DNA of 64,000 nt, from NCBI RefSeq assembly GCF_000143415.4, contig NW_003314268.1:1410672-1474671 (forward strand), in the 5' to 3' direction. Both the position numbers and the translations under genes were made by a program. The first letter of the stretch is position 1. Every line of letters begins with the position of its first letter. The stretch comes from Selaginella moellendorffii (taxonomy: Eukaryota > Streptophyta > Lycopodiopsida > Selaginellales > Selaginellaceae). Below the pieces are notes generated by a model. That model was not told the DNA's origin. It searched no databases and was given only the letters and a program-made list of their open reading frames with translations. Below are positions 32,506 to 45,816 of this stretch, piece by piece.

Positions 32506-33321
32506 ATGGCGCTAGAGCTCCAATCGCTCATCCTTTTCTTCTTCATGGCTTTGCTATGCTGCTACGCACTGGAATCTCGAGGTAAGCAGCAGCTCCCTCC
32601 ACTCTCGATCGCCCAGTATCGATCTTAACTTTCGTTGGTTTTTTCGTTGCCAGATCCAGGAACTTCGCGTAAACTTCTTCTCCGCGATCGCGAGGAACAG
32701 CCGGAGAGGCTCATTCCTTCCGGCCCCTCGGATCCAAAGCAGTACCAAAACTCGATCAGTCAGGCGGCTTGCCGCAAAGAATTCGGCATCGGGATCCCTG
32801 CGCCACCCTCCGGCAATCACCACCTCGAGCGAGAAGTTCCCACTGGACCGGAAGATCCATTCCAGCGCCTCAAGGACTTCGTTGCGTGCTGGAACTCGGC
32901 CGTCGGCAAGCCTCACCACGATGTCTTGACGCATCGATCTCAATCCATCCCAGTAACTTCATCTTCTTCCAAGGACTCTATCCCAGTTCCACCAGCAGCT
33001 TCTTCTTCCAAGAATTCTATCCCAGTTCCAGGAGCAGCTTCTTTTTCCAAGGATCCTATCCCAGTTCCAGCAGCAGCTTTTTCGTCCAAGGATTCTATCC
33101 CAGTTCCTTCTTCCAAGGATTCTATCTCAGTTCCAGTAGCAACGGATTCTTCTCAATCTGGTCCAGCAACTTCTTCCATAAATGCTATCCCAGCAGCTCG
33201 TTCTATCCCACCTCCAACTTTCAAGGACGATCCTTCCAGCAAGCAGCTCAATGCCATCCAACCCGAGAGGCAAGTTCCCTCTGGAGCCGATCCGATCCAT
33301 CACAAATCCCTGGAACCCTGA
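32506..33321 (+). CDS. Secreted precursor with three CLE-like peptide motifs
   Basis: Two exons (32506-32581; 32654-33321) encode 247 residues. The N-terminus (MALELQSLILFFFMALLCCYA) is a good signal peptide. Three Arg-led CLE-like motifs follow: RLIPSGPSDPKQ (residues 44-55), REVPTGPEDPFQ (85-96) and RQVPSGADPIHH (231-242). The known CLE consensus is R-x-V-P-S/T-G-P-D/N-P-I/L-H-H/N. The last motif fits with the usual 12-residue spacing but has Ala for the second Pro. The first two have one extra residue before DP. Between them lies a Ser/Pro-rich tandem repeat (SSKDSIPVPxAA, about 123-188). CLE peptides are secreted signals read by leucine-rich receptor kinases in meristem control. Multi-CLE precursors are known in some plants. 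The motif reading is mine; processing is unknown. Confidence 0.75.
32944..33141 (+). repeat. In-frame tandem repeat in the CLE-like precursor
   Basis: About five imperfect units of roughly 40-45 bases, each coding for a variant of SSKDSIPVPxAA, with some units shortened. Units keep the frame, so length changes would alter only the spacer between CLE-like motifs. Confidence 0.85.
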
Positions 33322-33524
33322 CACTCTAGCTGACACTTTTTCTATCCTCTCCCTTTGTTTTCCTGTCGCCGAGCCAAAGTTTTGCTACAGAGACTAGCTT
33401 GGCCTGTAAAAATTTCTCTAATCATTAGAGAAGGAAAAGAATACGAGAAAGACGTACCTTGTCAATCTCAAACCGAGGACGTGCATCTGTTGGAGAAAAT
33501 ATAAATTTCGTCTCCATTGGATAG

Positions 33525-35843
33525 TTAGCTCCTAAGAGGTGCGCTACTGTAGCCCGGATGTTGCTGCGAGCGTAGAATCATTCCAGTCATGGAAGGCGTC
33601 TGATAGTCTCGATTGTATGAGTATCCTCTCGTCGTGGCTCGCTGTGAGAAATGCGAGCTTTGAGCCGAGAGAATGTACGCTCGACCACTTCTCTCGTAGA
33701 GCTGCCTGTTTCCAATCCTCTCCTGAATTTCTCCAAGCTCGGACTCAAGCGCCTTGGAGAGTTTGTCACCACCTTGCCACGAAAGCGAGGCTTGGATTAG
33801 CTGCTGAGTTGCTCGAAGACACGTCTGAGCTGCCTCGATGTCACCGGAATCTGCCAAAAAACCAGCCTCGGAGATCGTCTTTGCTGCCAGCAGCCGGTTC
33901 CTTTGTCGATCAACTTCCACGCTAACATGTTGCCGGTTGGCGCTCACGAAATCCGGACGAGCGATCGAGAGCTTCCGGGACGCAGTGTGAAGCTTCTCTC
34001 CACGTACTGGATCGGTGAAAGAGCACCTAGCTTCGAGGATAAACTGTTCCTTGAGGCTGAAGTTGAGTGCCGGGAGCTTAATCTCCAGAAGAACGTCTCG
34101 TTCCTCGTCGGCATAGAGATCCCCCAGCTTCACGGTTGCTCGTGACGAATCCTCCACGACCGAGCTTCTGTAGCTGCCAGCATGAACGCTCGTTATCCGA
34201 GACCCTCCGGCCTCACATCCTCCAAAGACTACCAGCTGAACGTCCTGGACGACAACGCTTAGAAGTCCCCCGACGCACTGAGCAAAAGCGTCCTGGACGC
34301 CACCTTCTGCCTGGATAAACGAGAAGGTTCCTCCCGAGACTTGAGAAATGGAGTGCATGGTCGCAGCGTCGTGATCAGCTCCGAATCCGAAAGTGTGGAC
34401 TGGAATGCGTGGCGATATCTGTCCGCTGTTGCTCAACCGTCGTGACAGTAGCTTGTGACGGTTGAAGCTGGAGCTTGGAGAGGAGTTGAAAACCTGGCCC
34501 CGAGTTCCCAGCGAGTAAGTGTCATGTCCGTCGGAGAGCAGCATTATACTCGCGACTGGATTCTTGTGCTGCCTCTCTTCCAAAACTTTCGATCCTTTGC
34601 GCAGCCCCTCGGCAATGTTCGTTCCTCCGGTGCAAACCAACGTCTCCACTGCTCGCAGCGCGAACTGCCGGCCTTCCTCCACCATAGTCTTGAGCGGGAA
34701 GAGCCTCTTTGCTGACGAGGAAAACACCACCACCGAGAGACGGTCCCGGGAGCTTAAGTTGCGGATCACAAACGCCATTGCTCGCTTGAGGAGCAAGAGC
34801 TTTGTCCCTGCCATGCTTCCGCTCACGTCCAGGACTGTCACTAGATCGATCGGCGCTCGATCCAAGACTGCTGGTTCTGTCCCGGAATCGAGAAGCTCCG
34901 GAGCTTTGACGTGAACCAGGACGTTGAAACTGTTCCGCTGCTCCGAGAATGACACGCTGCCAACTTCTGCGTAAGCGCTGAGCTCGAGCTTGGATCTTTG
35001 CTCGGACGAAGTCACATTTTCTGGAAACTCATCGTCGCAAGAGCCTTGGTTGGCGAGAGCTTCGTCATCGTCGTAAACGAGAGGTTCTATGGCTTGATGC
35101 TGCTGCTGCTGTTGCCTCGAGGGTGGCGACGCTCGACTGATTTCTTGAGTGGCATTGGCGTTTGCGATCGACTCGTCAATGATTCGTATGACGGGGTCCT
35201 GTTCCTCGTGTTGTTGTTGTTGTTCTTGGCGGAGAAGCTCATTGAAACTTGGCAGCGACGATGGTGGTGGGATGACGAGTGGCGGTGGCGGGGTCGAGGA
35301 TCTCTTGGGCTTGTTCGTGTCTGGAAGAGGGCCGTGCCATGGAACTTCCTTCCACCGGGATCGACACACGGGACACACCATGTTGCCGTGCTTCACGTTG
35401 GACGCAATGCACGAGAAGTGGAAGGTGTGCGAGCACTCGGCTGTGAAGAGGGCCTGTCCAACCCCGGTTTTGATAGCTTCCAGGCAGATCGGGCAAGAAC
35501 TCTGCAAGGAATCACACAAAGAACGATCAAAGATCGCGAAAAAAGAGAAGAGAGAGAGACAAGTAAGAACGCTACCCACAGCTAGACTCGACTAGAAAGA
35601 AGAAAACTATGATAAATATATCTTCTCGATCGAAAAGGAGGAATGCTTCTAATCCAGAGGAGAGCTTTGGATCTAGAGGTCTAAGAAGCATACCTTGATG
35701 GATGATCGTGCCGGCGTTGCCGGCCGGCCTTGGAAATCCCATTCTTCGTCGGATGGAAAGCCCTCGGAATCGGCCGGGAATGTCCAAGAACACATGCGCA
35801 ATCCAAGAACGCTCCTGGCGACGCTCCAGACCTTCTTCCCCAT
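33525..35843 (-). CDS. WAV3-type RING E3 ubiquitin ligase with vWA domain
   Basis: Two exons (35694-35843; 33525-35501) encode 708 residues, about the size of Arabidopsis WAV3. ATG 35843 starts MGKKVWSVARS; exon 1 ends ARSSIK. The RING domain (CPICLEAI, ECSHTFHFSC, CPVCRSRW) is at about 53-100. A low-complexity linker rich in Gln and Pro follows. The von Willebrand A domain starts near residue 260-270 (DLVTVLDVSGSM, a DxSxS metal-binding MIDAS; GGTNIAEGL; LLSDGHDTY). A conserved C-terminal region follows to SAPLRS. WAV3-family ligases act in root gravitropism and growth direction, at least in Arabidopsis. The gene is convergent with the CLE-like gene, with 203 bases between the stops. Confidence 0.92.
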
Positions 35844-37032
35844 TTTTCTTTCCCTGCTCGAGCCGCTTGAGCCGCTCTCTCGCAACCGATGCTCCTAGCC
35901 TATCACTCGTCAGGAGAAATCCCCGGCATTGCCGCTGGAAGATCACAGGAAGCGATCAAGAAGAAGGAGAGGAAGCGATCGATCCATGACGCGCAAGAAT
36001 GCCGGTAGCTGGAATGTCAAAGCTGGATATTCGGGCCGCGCAGTGCGCCCTGTTGACGATGATCGTGCGTAGATAGCTGAAACACGATCGAAAGAGCAAC
36101 GAAGAAGAACAGTAGCTCTCTCCCTCTCGCCTCTCTTTGGTCAAACCTAGGCCCCAGAGCCAGAGAGATCACACGTGGCACTACACGCAGAGTAAAGATA
36201 TCTACGTGTCTGCCATCGTGGCAAGTGGTATATTCTAAGCTGACTTAGGGCAAAATCTTACGTTACACTAAATAGTTTTTAAAAGAGATACTTATTTACT
36301 CCGACGTAGGGCAGGTTTTTGAGAGCGTGGCTCCATGTCATGACCAATTGTTCTTCTTCCATCTTCGCCCTCTCCAACACCGGATGTTTCAAGCCACGAT
36401 ATCGTGCTTGGTCATGGCGATTCACCCTTGCGAGGTCTCTGTCTTGGATCAAACAAGTCGCTACTGGGGCGAGAAGGTGAGACAAATGTAGTCGCTCTAG
36501 GATTCTAACGATTGTTTTGCCTTGGTTGAACGATCGTGAGCTTCTAGGCTATATACTTCAAAGTGTTCATCTTTCTGATCCTAGAACAGGAAACAAAGAA
36601 AGTTGCCTTTAAGAAATTCCATAGAACGTTTTCTAAACATTTTAAGTTGTATTATTTCTGGGAGAACTCGATAATGCTAACAAGAAGTTTATTTCTCATC
36701 TTGCCTCAAATCAGCAGCTTTGAATCTAAAATCAGCTGGTTATTTCCTGGTTTTTGACTGTCCTCTCAAATATATGACTGAGATGAAACACTTTATGCCT
36801 TGTGTCTTAAACTATTATAATGCCAATACAATGGAGGAGAGTCAAAGATTTGAAGATAGAAGAAGACTTTAGAAAGAACAGTTTGTAACAGGTATTGTTG
36901 GTTCTCGTTGTCACAGATCAGACAATTTATGTAATTTTAAATGGGAACACTGTTGAGTTTTTAATTTTCTTTTTATATAATTTTCTTGTTATATTTTTTT
37001 TACTTATAAATACAATTAGCAACAATTATCAT
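35844..37032. other. Intergenic region, WAV3-type gene to DDX41-type gene
   Basis: Upstream sequence of the WAV3-type gene and downstream flank of the helicase gene. I see no supported gene. The part nearest 37032 is AT-rich, which fits a 3' flank. Confidence 0.5.
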
Positions 37033-38883
<1,851 letters not shown>

Positions 38884-38906
38884 TTACCATCTTTTAAAAC
38901 CATGTA

Positions 38907-41804
38907 TCAAGAAGCTTGAGTCTGTGTGTAGATGTTGGACAAAACAACGTAAGCAGCCGGGATGGATGGATCCAGCAGCGTGATCCGACGAGCAGCACGC
39001 TTCCCCCTCTCCGGATTCCCATGCATCCGGCACGCTGCAAGCAAAGTCATCCAGACTTTGCTATCCGACCGAGACGGGAGACGATCCACGAGCTTCTCGG
39101 CGAGATCCAAATGCCCAGCTCGTCCCAGCACGTCGATGATGCAGTTATAGTGCTCCAGCCGGGGACTGATGCCATAGTCATCGATCATGGAGACGAAGTA
39201 CTTGCACCCCTCCTCGAGGAGGCCCGAGTGGTCGCAGCCCGAGAGGATGCTCAAGAACACAACGTCGTCGACTTTCACTCCATCCTGTTCCATGATCTTC
39301 ACCAGCTTGAGCGCCTGCTCGATCTCGCTGTGCTGCGCGTAGGCCACGATCAAGCTCGTCCAAGTCACCACGTCCCTGTGAAGCATCTCGTCGAAGATCT
39401 TCCGCGCTTCTTGGAGGCTGCCACACTTTCCATACATGTTGACGAGCGCCGTGGCTGCTACCGTGTCGAGCCGGTTGGAGAAGCCGTGATCGAGCATGTA
39501 GCCGTGGATGAGTTTGCCGTGAGCGAGGCCTCCCGCGAGGCCGGAGCACGCGTCTAGAGCAGCAACGTACGTGACTTTGTCTCGAGCCACGTCCATCTTC
39601 CAAAACATCTCCACCGCGTCCCGGTTGAGGCCCTTCTCAACGTAAGCCGCGAGGATGGTGTTCCAGGAGACGGTGTTCCTCTCGGCCATGGCGTCAAAGA
39701 CGTTTCTCGCTGCTTCGTGGTCGCCAAGCTTCGCGTACATGAAGATGAGCGCGTTTGCAACGCCGGTCCTCTTGTCGAAGCCGCTCTCCACGACCATCTG
39801 GTGGATGCTGCTCCCTTCTTTGGCGTTTGCTTGCTTCGTGCAAGCGTCGAGCATGCTGATGCACGTAACTTCGTCTGGTCTCGAGCCTTCCAGCTTCATC
39901 CTCTGAAAGAATTTGTGAGCGTCGGCATAGCAGCCGTGCTGAATCGCGGCCGATATCAGTGAGTTCCACGACACGCTGTTCCGTGACGGCATCCCCTCGA
40001 ACATCTTTCGTGCGGCGTCCAGGGATCCACACTTTGCGTACATCGCTGTGAGAGAGTTGTGGACGATGATGGACTCGAATCCAAGCTGGGAGATCCAGTC
40101 GTGCAGCAGGATCCCCTGAGCCAAGTGTGCTGGACTGCTGCAAGTCCCAAGCATGAGTACGAACGTTACCGCGTCTGCCTTGACGCCTTGTAGCTGCATC
40201 TGCTGGAAGCTCCGCAAAGCCTGGAAGTGATCGCTGTACCGAGCATAGGCTCCGATTATTGTGTTCCAGGCGATGGTGTTCCTCTCGTGAACTTCACAGG
40301 AACTTCGCTTCACGTCTTCAAGGCTGCCACACTTTCCATACATCCCCAGCAGGAAACTCTTGACAACCTCGTCCCGGTCGAGTCCCATGTCGACAACGCT
40401 GCGATGGATAGACTTGCCTTCGCCCAAGTCTTCTCCGCTCGAGCACGCGTTGAGCAACGTAGCGTAAGTCACCTTGGTTGGCGAAAGCCCATCTTGCTGC
40501 ATTCGCCAAAGGCATCTCAGTCCTTCCTTGCAGTCTCCACTCTGAGCATACCCCGATATCATAATGTTCCAGGAAATCACGTCCCGCTTGGGCATCTCAC
40601 GGAGCACTAAATCGGCTTCGTCAACATCCCCGGTCTTGCAGTACATGTCCACCAGAGCATTTCCCAGCGAGGTATCCAAACTCATTCCAGCTTCCAACAC
40701 ATAGCCATGGACCTGTCTCCCATCTGTTAAGTTGCAAGCTCTCAGCACGGCCACCATGGTGATCAAGTTCGGACGAATCCCTTCGAGCTCCATCTTCCGG
40801 AACAGTAACACGGACTCTCTTCCCAGATGACCATACTGCGCAAAGTTCCCGATGACGGACGTCCAGGAAACCACGTTTGGACTCTCCATCCTGCTGAAGA
40901 GCTGGAAGGCGTCTTCGGGGCTTCTACACTTTCCATACATGTTGATGAGAGCATTTGCCGCATAAATGTCGGTCTCCAGCCCCGACTCGCGTATATAAGC
41001 GTGCACTTTTCTGCCATCGTCCAATGCCCCCTCGACAGTGCAGGCTCTGAGACAGGTGACAAACGTAACGCTGTCCGGACGAACACCTTCCAGCTGCATT
41101 CTCTTGTAGAGTTCCAAAGCCTGCACAGCGTCGTTTTCAGAGTTAGCATAAGCTCCAAGCAACGCAGACCAGGCCGCTACATGCAAAGGATCGAGCTTAC
41201 CAAAGACTTCTGAGGCAGCGTCCAAGTCCCCGCATTTTCCATACATGTTTACGAGCGCACTGCCCACCCTGCCGTTGCTTTCCAGTCCATATTCCACCAA
41301 GTTAGCGTGGATTTGCTTCCCATCTGCGAGAGATCCGCAAGTAGTACACGCACCGAGAGCTGTGACGAAGGCCACCCTGTCGACTTGGAAACCACGTAGC
41401 TGCATCTCTCTGAGTAACCGGATAGCTTCTTTGCAGTAACCATGCTGTGAGAAAGCTGCCATGTTCACGGTCCAAGTTACTACTGTCTGCTCTTGCATAC
41501 TGTAGAGTGTTCGTCGAGCATCAGCTACAGAACCACACTTGAGATACATCTCAATGAGCCTGTTGCCCAGAAATGTGCCTCCGTCCAATCCTTGCCGCGA
41601 TATATGTGCGTGAACCAGCTTTCCCTGTTGAAGGGCTCTGTGTCGGCCACATTCGCTTATGATATCGGCAAGAGTGGCTGGAGAAGCATCGTCAAGACGG
41701 GCAAGAAACTTACACTGCCACTCAGAGCGAGAAGAACTTCCATGACAGCGTAGAAAGATTCCTGGTTTTTGGAAAGCAATGTGCTTGCCCCTCAGCGGTC
41801 TCAT
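38907..41804 (-). CDS. PLS-type PPR protein without DYW domain
   Basis: Single exon of 965 residues. ATG 41804 (MRPLRGKHIAF); the upstream in-frame GTG at 41819 was not used. It is a continuous array of PPR repeats (GKLVHAHISRQG, MYLKCGSVADAR, DVVTWTSLIVAYAQHS, GILLHDWISQ), followed by the start of the E motif (MHGNPERGKRAARRITLLDPSIPAAYVVLSNIY) and an abrupt end TQTQAS. It stops at almost the same place in the E motif as the PPR gene at 10051-12776. Without a DYW domain it would bind organelle RNA but needs another protein for deamination. Its start lies 57 bases after the stop of the PSF1 gene, on the same strand. Confidence 0.92.
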   Translation of the reverse strand: MRPLRGKHIAFQKPGIFLRCHGSSSRSEWQCKFLARLDDASPATLADIISECGRHRALQQGKLVHAHISRQGLDGGTFLGNRLIEMYLKCGSVADARRTLYSMQEQTVVTWTVNMAAFSQHGYCKEAIRLLREMQLRGFQVDRVAFVTALGACTTCGSLADGKQIHANLVEYGLESNGRVGSALVNMYGKCGDLDAASEVFGKLDPLHVAAWSALLGAYANSENDAVQALELYKRMQLEGVRPDSVTFVTCLRACTVEGALDDGRKVHAYIRESGLETDIYAANALINMYGKCRSPEDAFQLFSRMESPNVVSWTSVIGNFAQYGHLGRESVLLFRKMELEGIRPNLITMVAVLRACNLTDGRQVHGYVLEAGMSLDTSLGNALVDMYCKTGDVDEADLVLREMPKRDVISWNIMISGYAQSGDCKEGLRCLWRMQQDGLSPTKVTYATLLNACSSGEDLGEGKSIHRSVVDMGLDRDEVVKSFLLGMYGKCGSLEDVKRSSCEVHERNTIAWNTIIGAYARYSDHFQALRSFQQMQLQGVKADAVTFVLMLGTCSSPAHLAQGILLHDWISQLGFESIIVHNSLTAMYAKCGSLDAARKMFEGMPSRNSVSWNSLISAAIQHGCYADAHKFFQRMKLEGSRPDEVTCISMLDACTKQANAKEGSSIHQMVVESGFDKRTGVANALIFMYAKLGDHEAARNVFDAMAERNTVSWNTILAAYVEKGLNRDAVEMFWKMDVARDKVTYVAALDACSGLAGGLAHGKLIHGYMLDHGFSNRLDTVAATALVNMYGKCGSLQEARKIFDEMLHRDVVTWTSLIVAYAQHSEIEQALKLVKIMEQDGVKVDDVVFLSILSGCDHSGLLEEGCKYFVSMIDDYGISPRLEHYNCIIDVLGRAGHLDLAEKLVDRLPSRSDSKVWMTLLAACRMHGNPERGKRAARRITLLDPSIPAAYVVLSNIYTQTQAS

Positions 41805-41860
41805 ATAAACAAGAATCACTAGCCGGGAAGCATCTCAGCGTCCCAGAATCAATGCAAACA

Positions 41861-42789
41861 CTAGTCAATAAATTCTTCCAAGAGACCCTGCAGAATAAAA
41901 AATCTATTGAGGATCAAAGAATCTAAAGGCATAAGAGTCTTACCTGGGAAATCAATGGTTCTGCTTCTGATCGTTTAATCAAATGTATCGAGTTCCGAAG
42001 CAGCGACGTTGACTGATCGTCTAAGTACACATTTCCGACGTTCTCCAAAACTTTCACTTGAATGTAAGGATCTTTTGGTGGTGACAAATCCTGCATACGA
42101 TAAATGAAATAGTAAGAAAAAGGTTTCCAGATAAACATGAAAAAACATACCACTGAAAGATCAAGATCGATGCTCGACATATAAACCCCCAGAGAATCTG
42201 AATACTGCTTGAAATAATTCTTTTCCGAGTAGCTCAGCTTGCTCTGGATATCATCTGGAAGCACAGCACCAAGTTGCCATCGTAGTCTCTGAACCGTTTG
42301 AGCTCGATGGTAGCTGAAAAAAATAAAATGGAAGACAATTTAGGACTCAAGAACGAAAAAGAAACCAAGAAAAAAAAAAAAAAACGGAGAGAGAAGCACA
42401 AACATGTAAGCTAGAAGGCATCGCTTATTACGAAGAATGCTCGTGTGATGCGTTAATCCTCCATAAAAGTCCGCATTTTTGGTGGTTTGAGCGTCCAATC
42501 CTTCTTCATGCATTTTCCTGTCTAAATTCTCACAGATCAGACAATAGAGGAATCGAGAGGCAAACGCGAAATGCCAGAAAATCGCCTCACTTACGTCAAT
42601 CTGGCCTCGAGCTGCTCGAAATGCTCGCTCGTCTCGTTCAAAACCTGCTCGAAGAGATCATTCTGCAAGAATGCCAGTATAAACAGAGAAAATCTAGGCC
42701 ATCTAGAAGCTCACATTGAACCGCGACAGCTGATCTTCCTCCGTGTGCAAGAGCTCGACGCACAGCTGTGCTCCTTTCCTCCCAAACAT
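41861..42789 (-). CDS. PSF1: GINS complex subunit PSF1
   Basis: Six exons (42715-42789, 42595-42662, 42404-42517, 42151-42313, 41944-42090, 41861-41887) with GT-AG borders and matching phases encode 197 residues, the usual PSF1 length. Key stretches: MFGRKGAQL at the start, HHTSILRNKRCLLAYMY, AQTVQRLRWQLGAVLP, LSYSEKNYFKQYSDSLGVYM, PPKDPYIQVKVL and the end GLLEEFID. PSF1 joins SLD5, PSF2 and PSF3 in GINS, which binds CDC45 and MCM2-7 in the replicative helicase. An E2F-type site lies about 115 bases upstream of the start. The last exon is only 9 codons including the stop. Confidence 0.92.
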
Positions 42790-43449
42790 TCCCTTGGAAA
42801 TAGGAACCCTAATTGTGCCCTAAACCGGTATGAAGGGTAAAGTCCCAATAAATGCCTATGAAAAGAAGGTTTAGACAATGGAGGAACAGAAAGTTTGCAA
42901 TCTTTTGGCGGATTGAGAGTCCGCTGTTCATCTGAATGAGTTTTAGCCGTTTTAAAACATTGTGCTGAATCAAGTTGAAAGCTGAATGGTATGGAGAAGT
43001 ATAAGACTCTATGAATGCAATGCAATTGAGCCTCTGCCTCCCTCCACGCTCCAGTTACTCCCCAGGTACTCAGCTCGCTCAATCCCCAGCTCAAGTCGCT
43101 CAAGCTTGAAGAGTTTCAAGTCTCAGAAGATGCGGGACGTGATTCCAGGTTCCACGCTCCCAAGACTTGGTGTCATGTCGAGACGACATGTTAATACGGC
43201 TCTTGAGTTCGAGTGCCAAATCCGCACCAAAGTGCACAACCGGTCCTGGATTGCCCCGATCGAGTTTCGCGACAGCCCGATCCTTTCAACATCTGACAAG
43301 GGGAAGCGTCAAGTTGCATGTCACTCCATTTTGGACGGTCAACTATCGAAGTGTATGCATAGAGAACCACCAGCGTTGACGATGACGTCTCGGGGTGACA
43401 AATCACAACCTTGTCAAACCGTCGAGGATACTTTCTACAAAACATATGT
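42790..43449. other. Region upstream of PSF1
   Basis: Promoter side of PSF1, with a telo-box-like AACCCTAATT near 42807 and the E2F-type site listed separately. A plus-strand frame of 160 codons (42986-43468) shows no family signature and runs into the duplicated segment. I do not call it a gene. Confidence 0.5.
42904..42911 (+). promoter_or_regulatory. E2F-type site upstream of PSF1
   Basis: TTTGGCGG fits the plant E2F consensus TTTSSCGS and lies 115 bases upstream of the PSF1 start. GINS genes are typically induced at G1/S by E2F. Confidence 0.5.
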
Positions 43450-44145
43450 ACACTTTTGGAGAAATTAAAAAAACACCAAAAAATCTTTTCTCGTAAAGAC
43501 TATTTTAGAAGAGAATATCTGTGTGTCGCCCAACGCTATGTACGATCCGACTGGGACCTCCGCATCCCAGCCAATACTGACTTGGAGTGACCATGTAGAA
43601 CTCAACACTGTCAGCTCCAAACTTCTGCATCACTTTGAGTTGGACGAGATGGAAAACCTGTAAAACTGCCACCACCTTTCATTCTGTGTACACCCAGTGT
43701 CAATGGGATTCTCTAGCGCATCGTATCTGGAATTCTTCGACTTCGCCAGGTTGAGCAAGGCACGGTATCTGGACGACCTGAAAGTGGATCAAATGCCGGA
43801 CACAACCTTTCTTCACAAGCTGAGCCACCCTTGCCCCCAAACACCTCAGGATTCTTGATCTTCCGACGACAGGTCCTATGTCGACCGCCTGAAATGCTCT
43901 CTCACCACTCCAGTCTTCAGATCTTCAAAGCTGTGTTTCTAGCACATAACAAAACCTTGGAGCAGCTGATGCCCATGCAGTTTCGTGAAGATCAGCCACC
44001 TCTGGCCGTCTTGTAACCGGAGACACGTACTGGAGACACTGATGTACTGGAGGCACTCGTGTAGCTCCTCAGTATCACGTCTCCCACCCAATTGGTGATG
44101 GACTCCAAGGTTCCACCGACAAAAGACTTCTCTCGGATTGCCTCC

Positions 44146-44445
44146 CTAGTGCCAGTACCTGCGTCTTGAGGCGTCCAGATCTTTGTCCGGGAGGACTTCT
44201 TTCTGGAGAGGGCTCAGCTCGTTGCTCGACCACATGGGGAGATAGAAAGTCCTGCATTTCGTGTCCTTTTGGTAGTCCTTGTAGTTTTCTCTCATTGGGC
44301 TGCTTACCAAGAGTGCCTTGCTGATGAAAAGAGGGACGTTTTTCAGCTCCACGTCCGCCAAGAAACATATATCTGGATCTGCCTCAAGTTCCACTTCCAC
44401 ATACGTCCTGATAGTCTTACAAGACTCTGTAGCTTCCATTACCAT
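44146..44445 (-). other. Unassigned coding-like frame, duplication copy 1
   Basis: A minus-strand frame of 99 codons starting MVMEATESCKTIR, with a central DPDICFLADVELKNVPLF. The same frame exists in copy 2 (54024-54323) with about 11 amino-acid changes. So many changes suggest weak constraint. Nearby stretches (about 43500-44750) also look coding in several frames, for example a Trp-rich WWQFYRFSMMQKFGADSVEF segment in copy 2, but carry stops. I do not recognise the family. It is probably a decayed gene. Confidence 0.3.
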
Positions 44446-44968
44446 CTGGCAGGAAGTAATAGAGAGATCCCCCTCTGGTCAGCAGCAGTACCTTCTGCTT
44501 TTCCTTGAGCAGCAGCGCCAGAACGTAGAGGACGAAACCAGGTTCCCAAGCACCAAAGCAGCCTGTCTTCCTTCACACTGGAAAAGGCTCCACCTTGAGC
44601 TTCCACACATCCCTGAAGCATTCTTGCTTGATGATCTTTGAGTCTTCCGAATCCCAAATGGACTCAATCATTGGATTGTCATCCAAGTCAAGCATCTGCA
44701 GTACCATGGAGTCCCATGTGTTCAACAAGATGCCATCCGTTTCTTTCCGTGGAAGTGAAGATTAAACTCTGGGGGCAGAAGGAGACGACCACAATTCCTA
44801 ACATGCTGCATAAAGTTTTAAATAAACTGAAGGAAAAGTTCTCATATTCAAATAGTCTCAAATATATATTTGCAAAAGAAATATAAAAAATAAATGAAAA
44901 ATTATAAAGTAATAATAATTACCTTAGCTTTGTAATTTTTAAACAGGAATAACAAAACATTTTAGTTT

Positions 44969-45816
44969 TATAACACTCTTTTAATCTGCTCTATGAATTC
45001 CCTAGCAACGAGAGTATGTTTGCTTTGTGGGATGTATCATATCCCAAAAGACATAATCAGTTGAATTTTTGCACAGACCGCTCAATGTATTTTTATGTGA
45101 GAGGCAATTAGGGCAACAACCTCCTGCAGTTCTTCACAAAAGATTTAATTGGTGAGTAACCATCTATGAATGCACTTCTCATCCCTGGTAATCTTTCTGC
45201 TGCCCTTAGAAAAATCCCCCGAGCCTGTGTGTTGAATTGCTCTACCAAATTATTGATTTCAAATTTCCACCTGAAGTAACAATAGGTGAGCATCCTAGCG
45301 GCCCAACACTCCATATTCGTAAAGTTGTTGCAAACGTTTCTCTAATGACATTAACATCCCTTCCAAGTCCACATCCATAATGTTTTGAAGATTTGCTGCG
45401 ATATCATTTCCACCAGAAGAGATCACAACAATGAGATTCTTCTTGGAGATCTTCATGGAGAATTCCCTGATTTGTTTTAGCTGCTCACTAAATGGCACGA
45501 CACCCCAGTCCGAATGAGTCGAGTTGAGTAATCCACTACCATCAGATGCAAAGTTGATACTAGGAAAAACTTGGTCCTCAACTTTCAAACCCAGGAATGG
45601 CCTGGAAAAGGGCAAACCCAGGGCCTTGTTTATCAGATCTGGGATGATGAATCCATCACTGCACCTCCCAGATGGTTTGGCATACCGTGTTTCCCCATAA
45701 GTATTTGTTAGTTCCCACATCAAAGATTGAATCTCCCATATAGATGGTCCTAAGCTGAGGAATTGACCATCCAAACACGCAAGCCAAGATCGCATGCACG
45801 AACACTAAAATCCTCA
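44969..45816 (-). pseudogene. GDSL esterase/lipase pseudogene, duplication copy 1
   Basis: Counterpart of the intact gene at 54795-55751. It still has the start (MRILVFV at 45816), GDSIFDVG with the catalytic Ser, INFASDGSGLL and SSGGNDIA. It has lost several segments: the stretch after TNKY (about 15 residues), the NDF before VVVISSGGND, the FRKIIYSSV region (leaving GVLGR), and the part before the CCPNC motif. These cause frameshifts, so no frame spans the gene. The C-terminal residues also differ. It is not expected to give an active enzyme. Confidence 0.88.

Noticed and set aside
42986-43468. Plus-strand frame of 160 codons upstream of PSF1
   Set aside because: No recognisable domain and low-complexity Ser-rich start; it crosses into the duplicated segment and is not kept as a frame in copy 2.
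44969-45816. Copy 1 GDSL gene as a spliced functional gene
   Set aside because: The missing pieces are sharp deletions relative to copy 2 and not introns; several remove catalytic-core structure and shift the frame.
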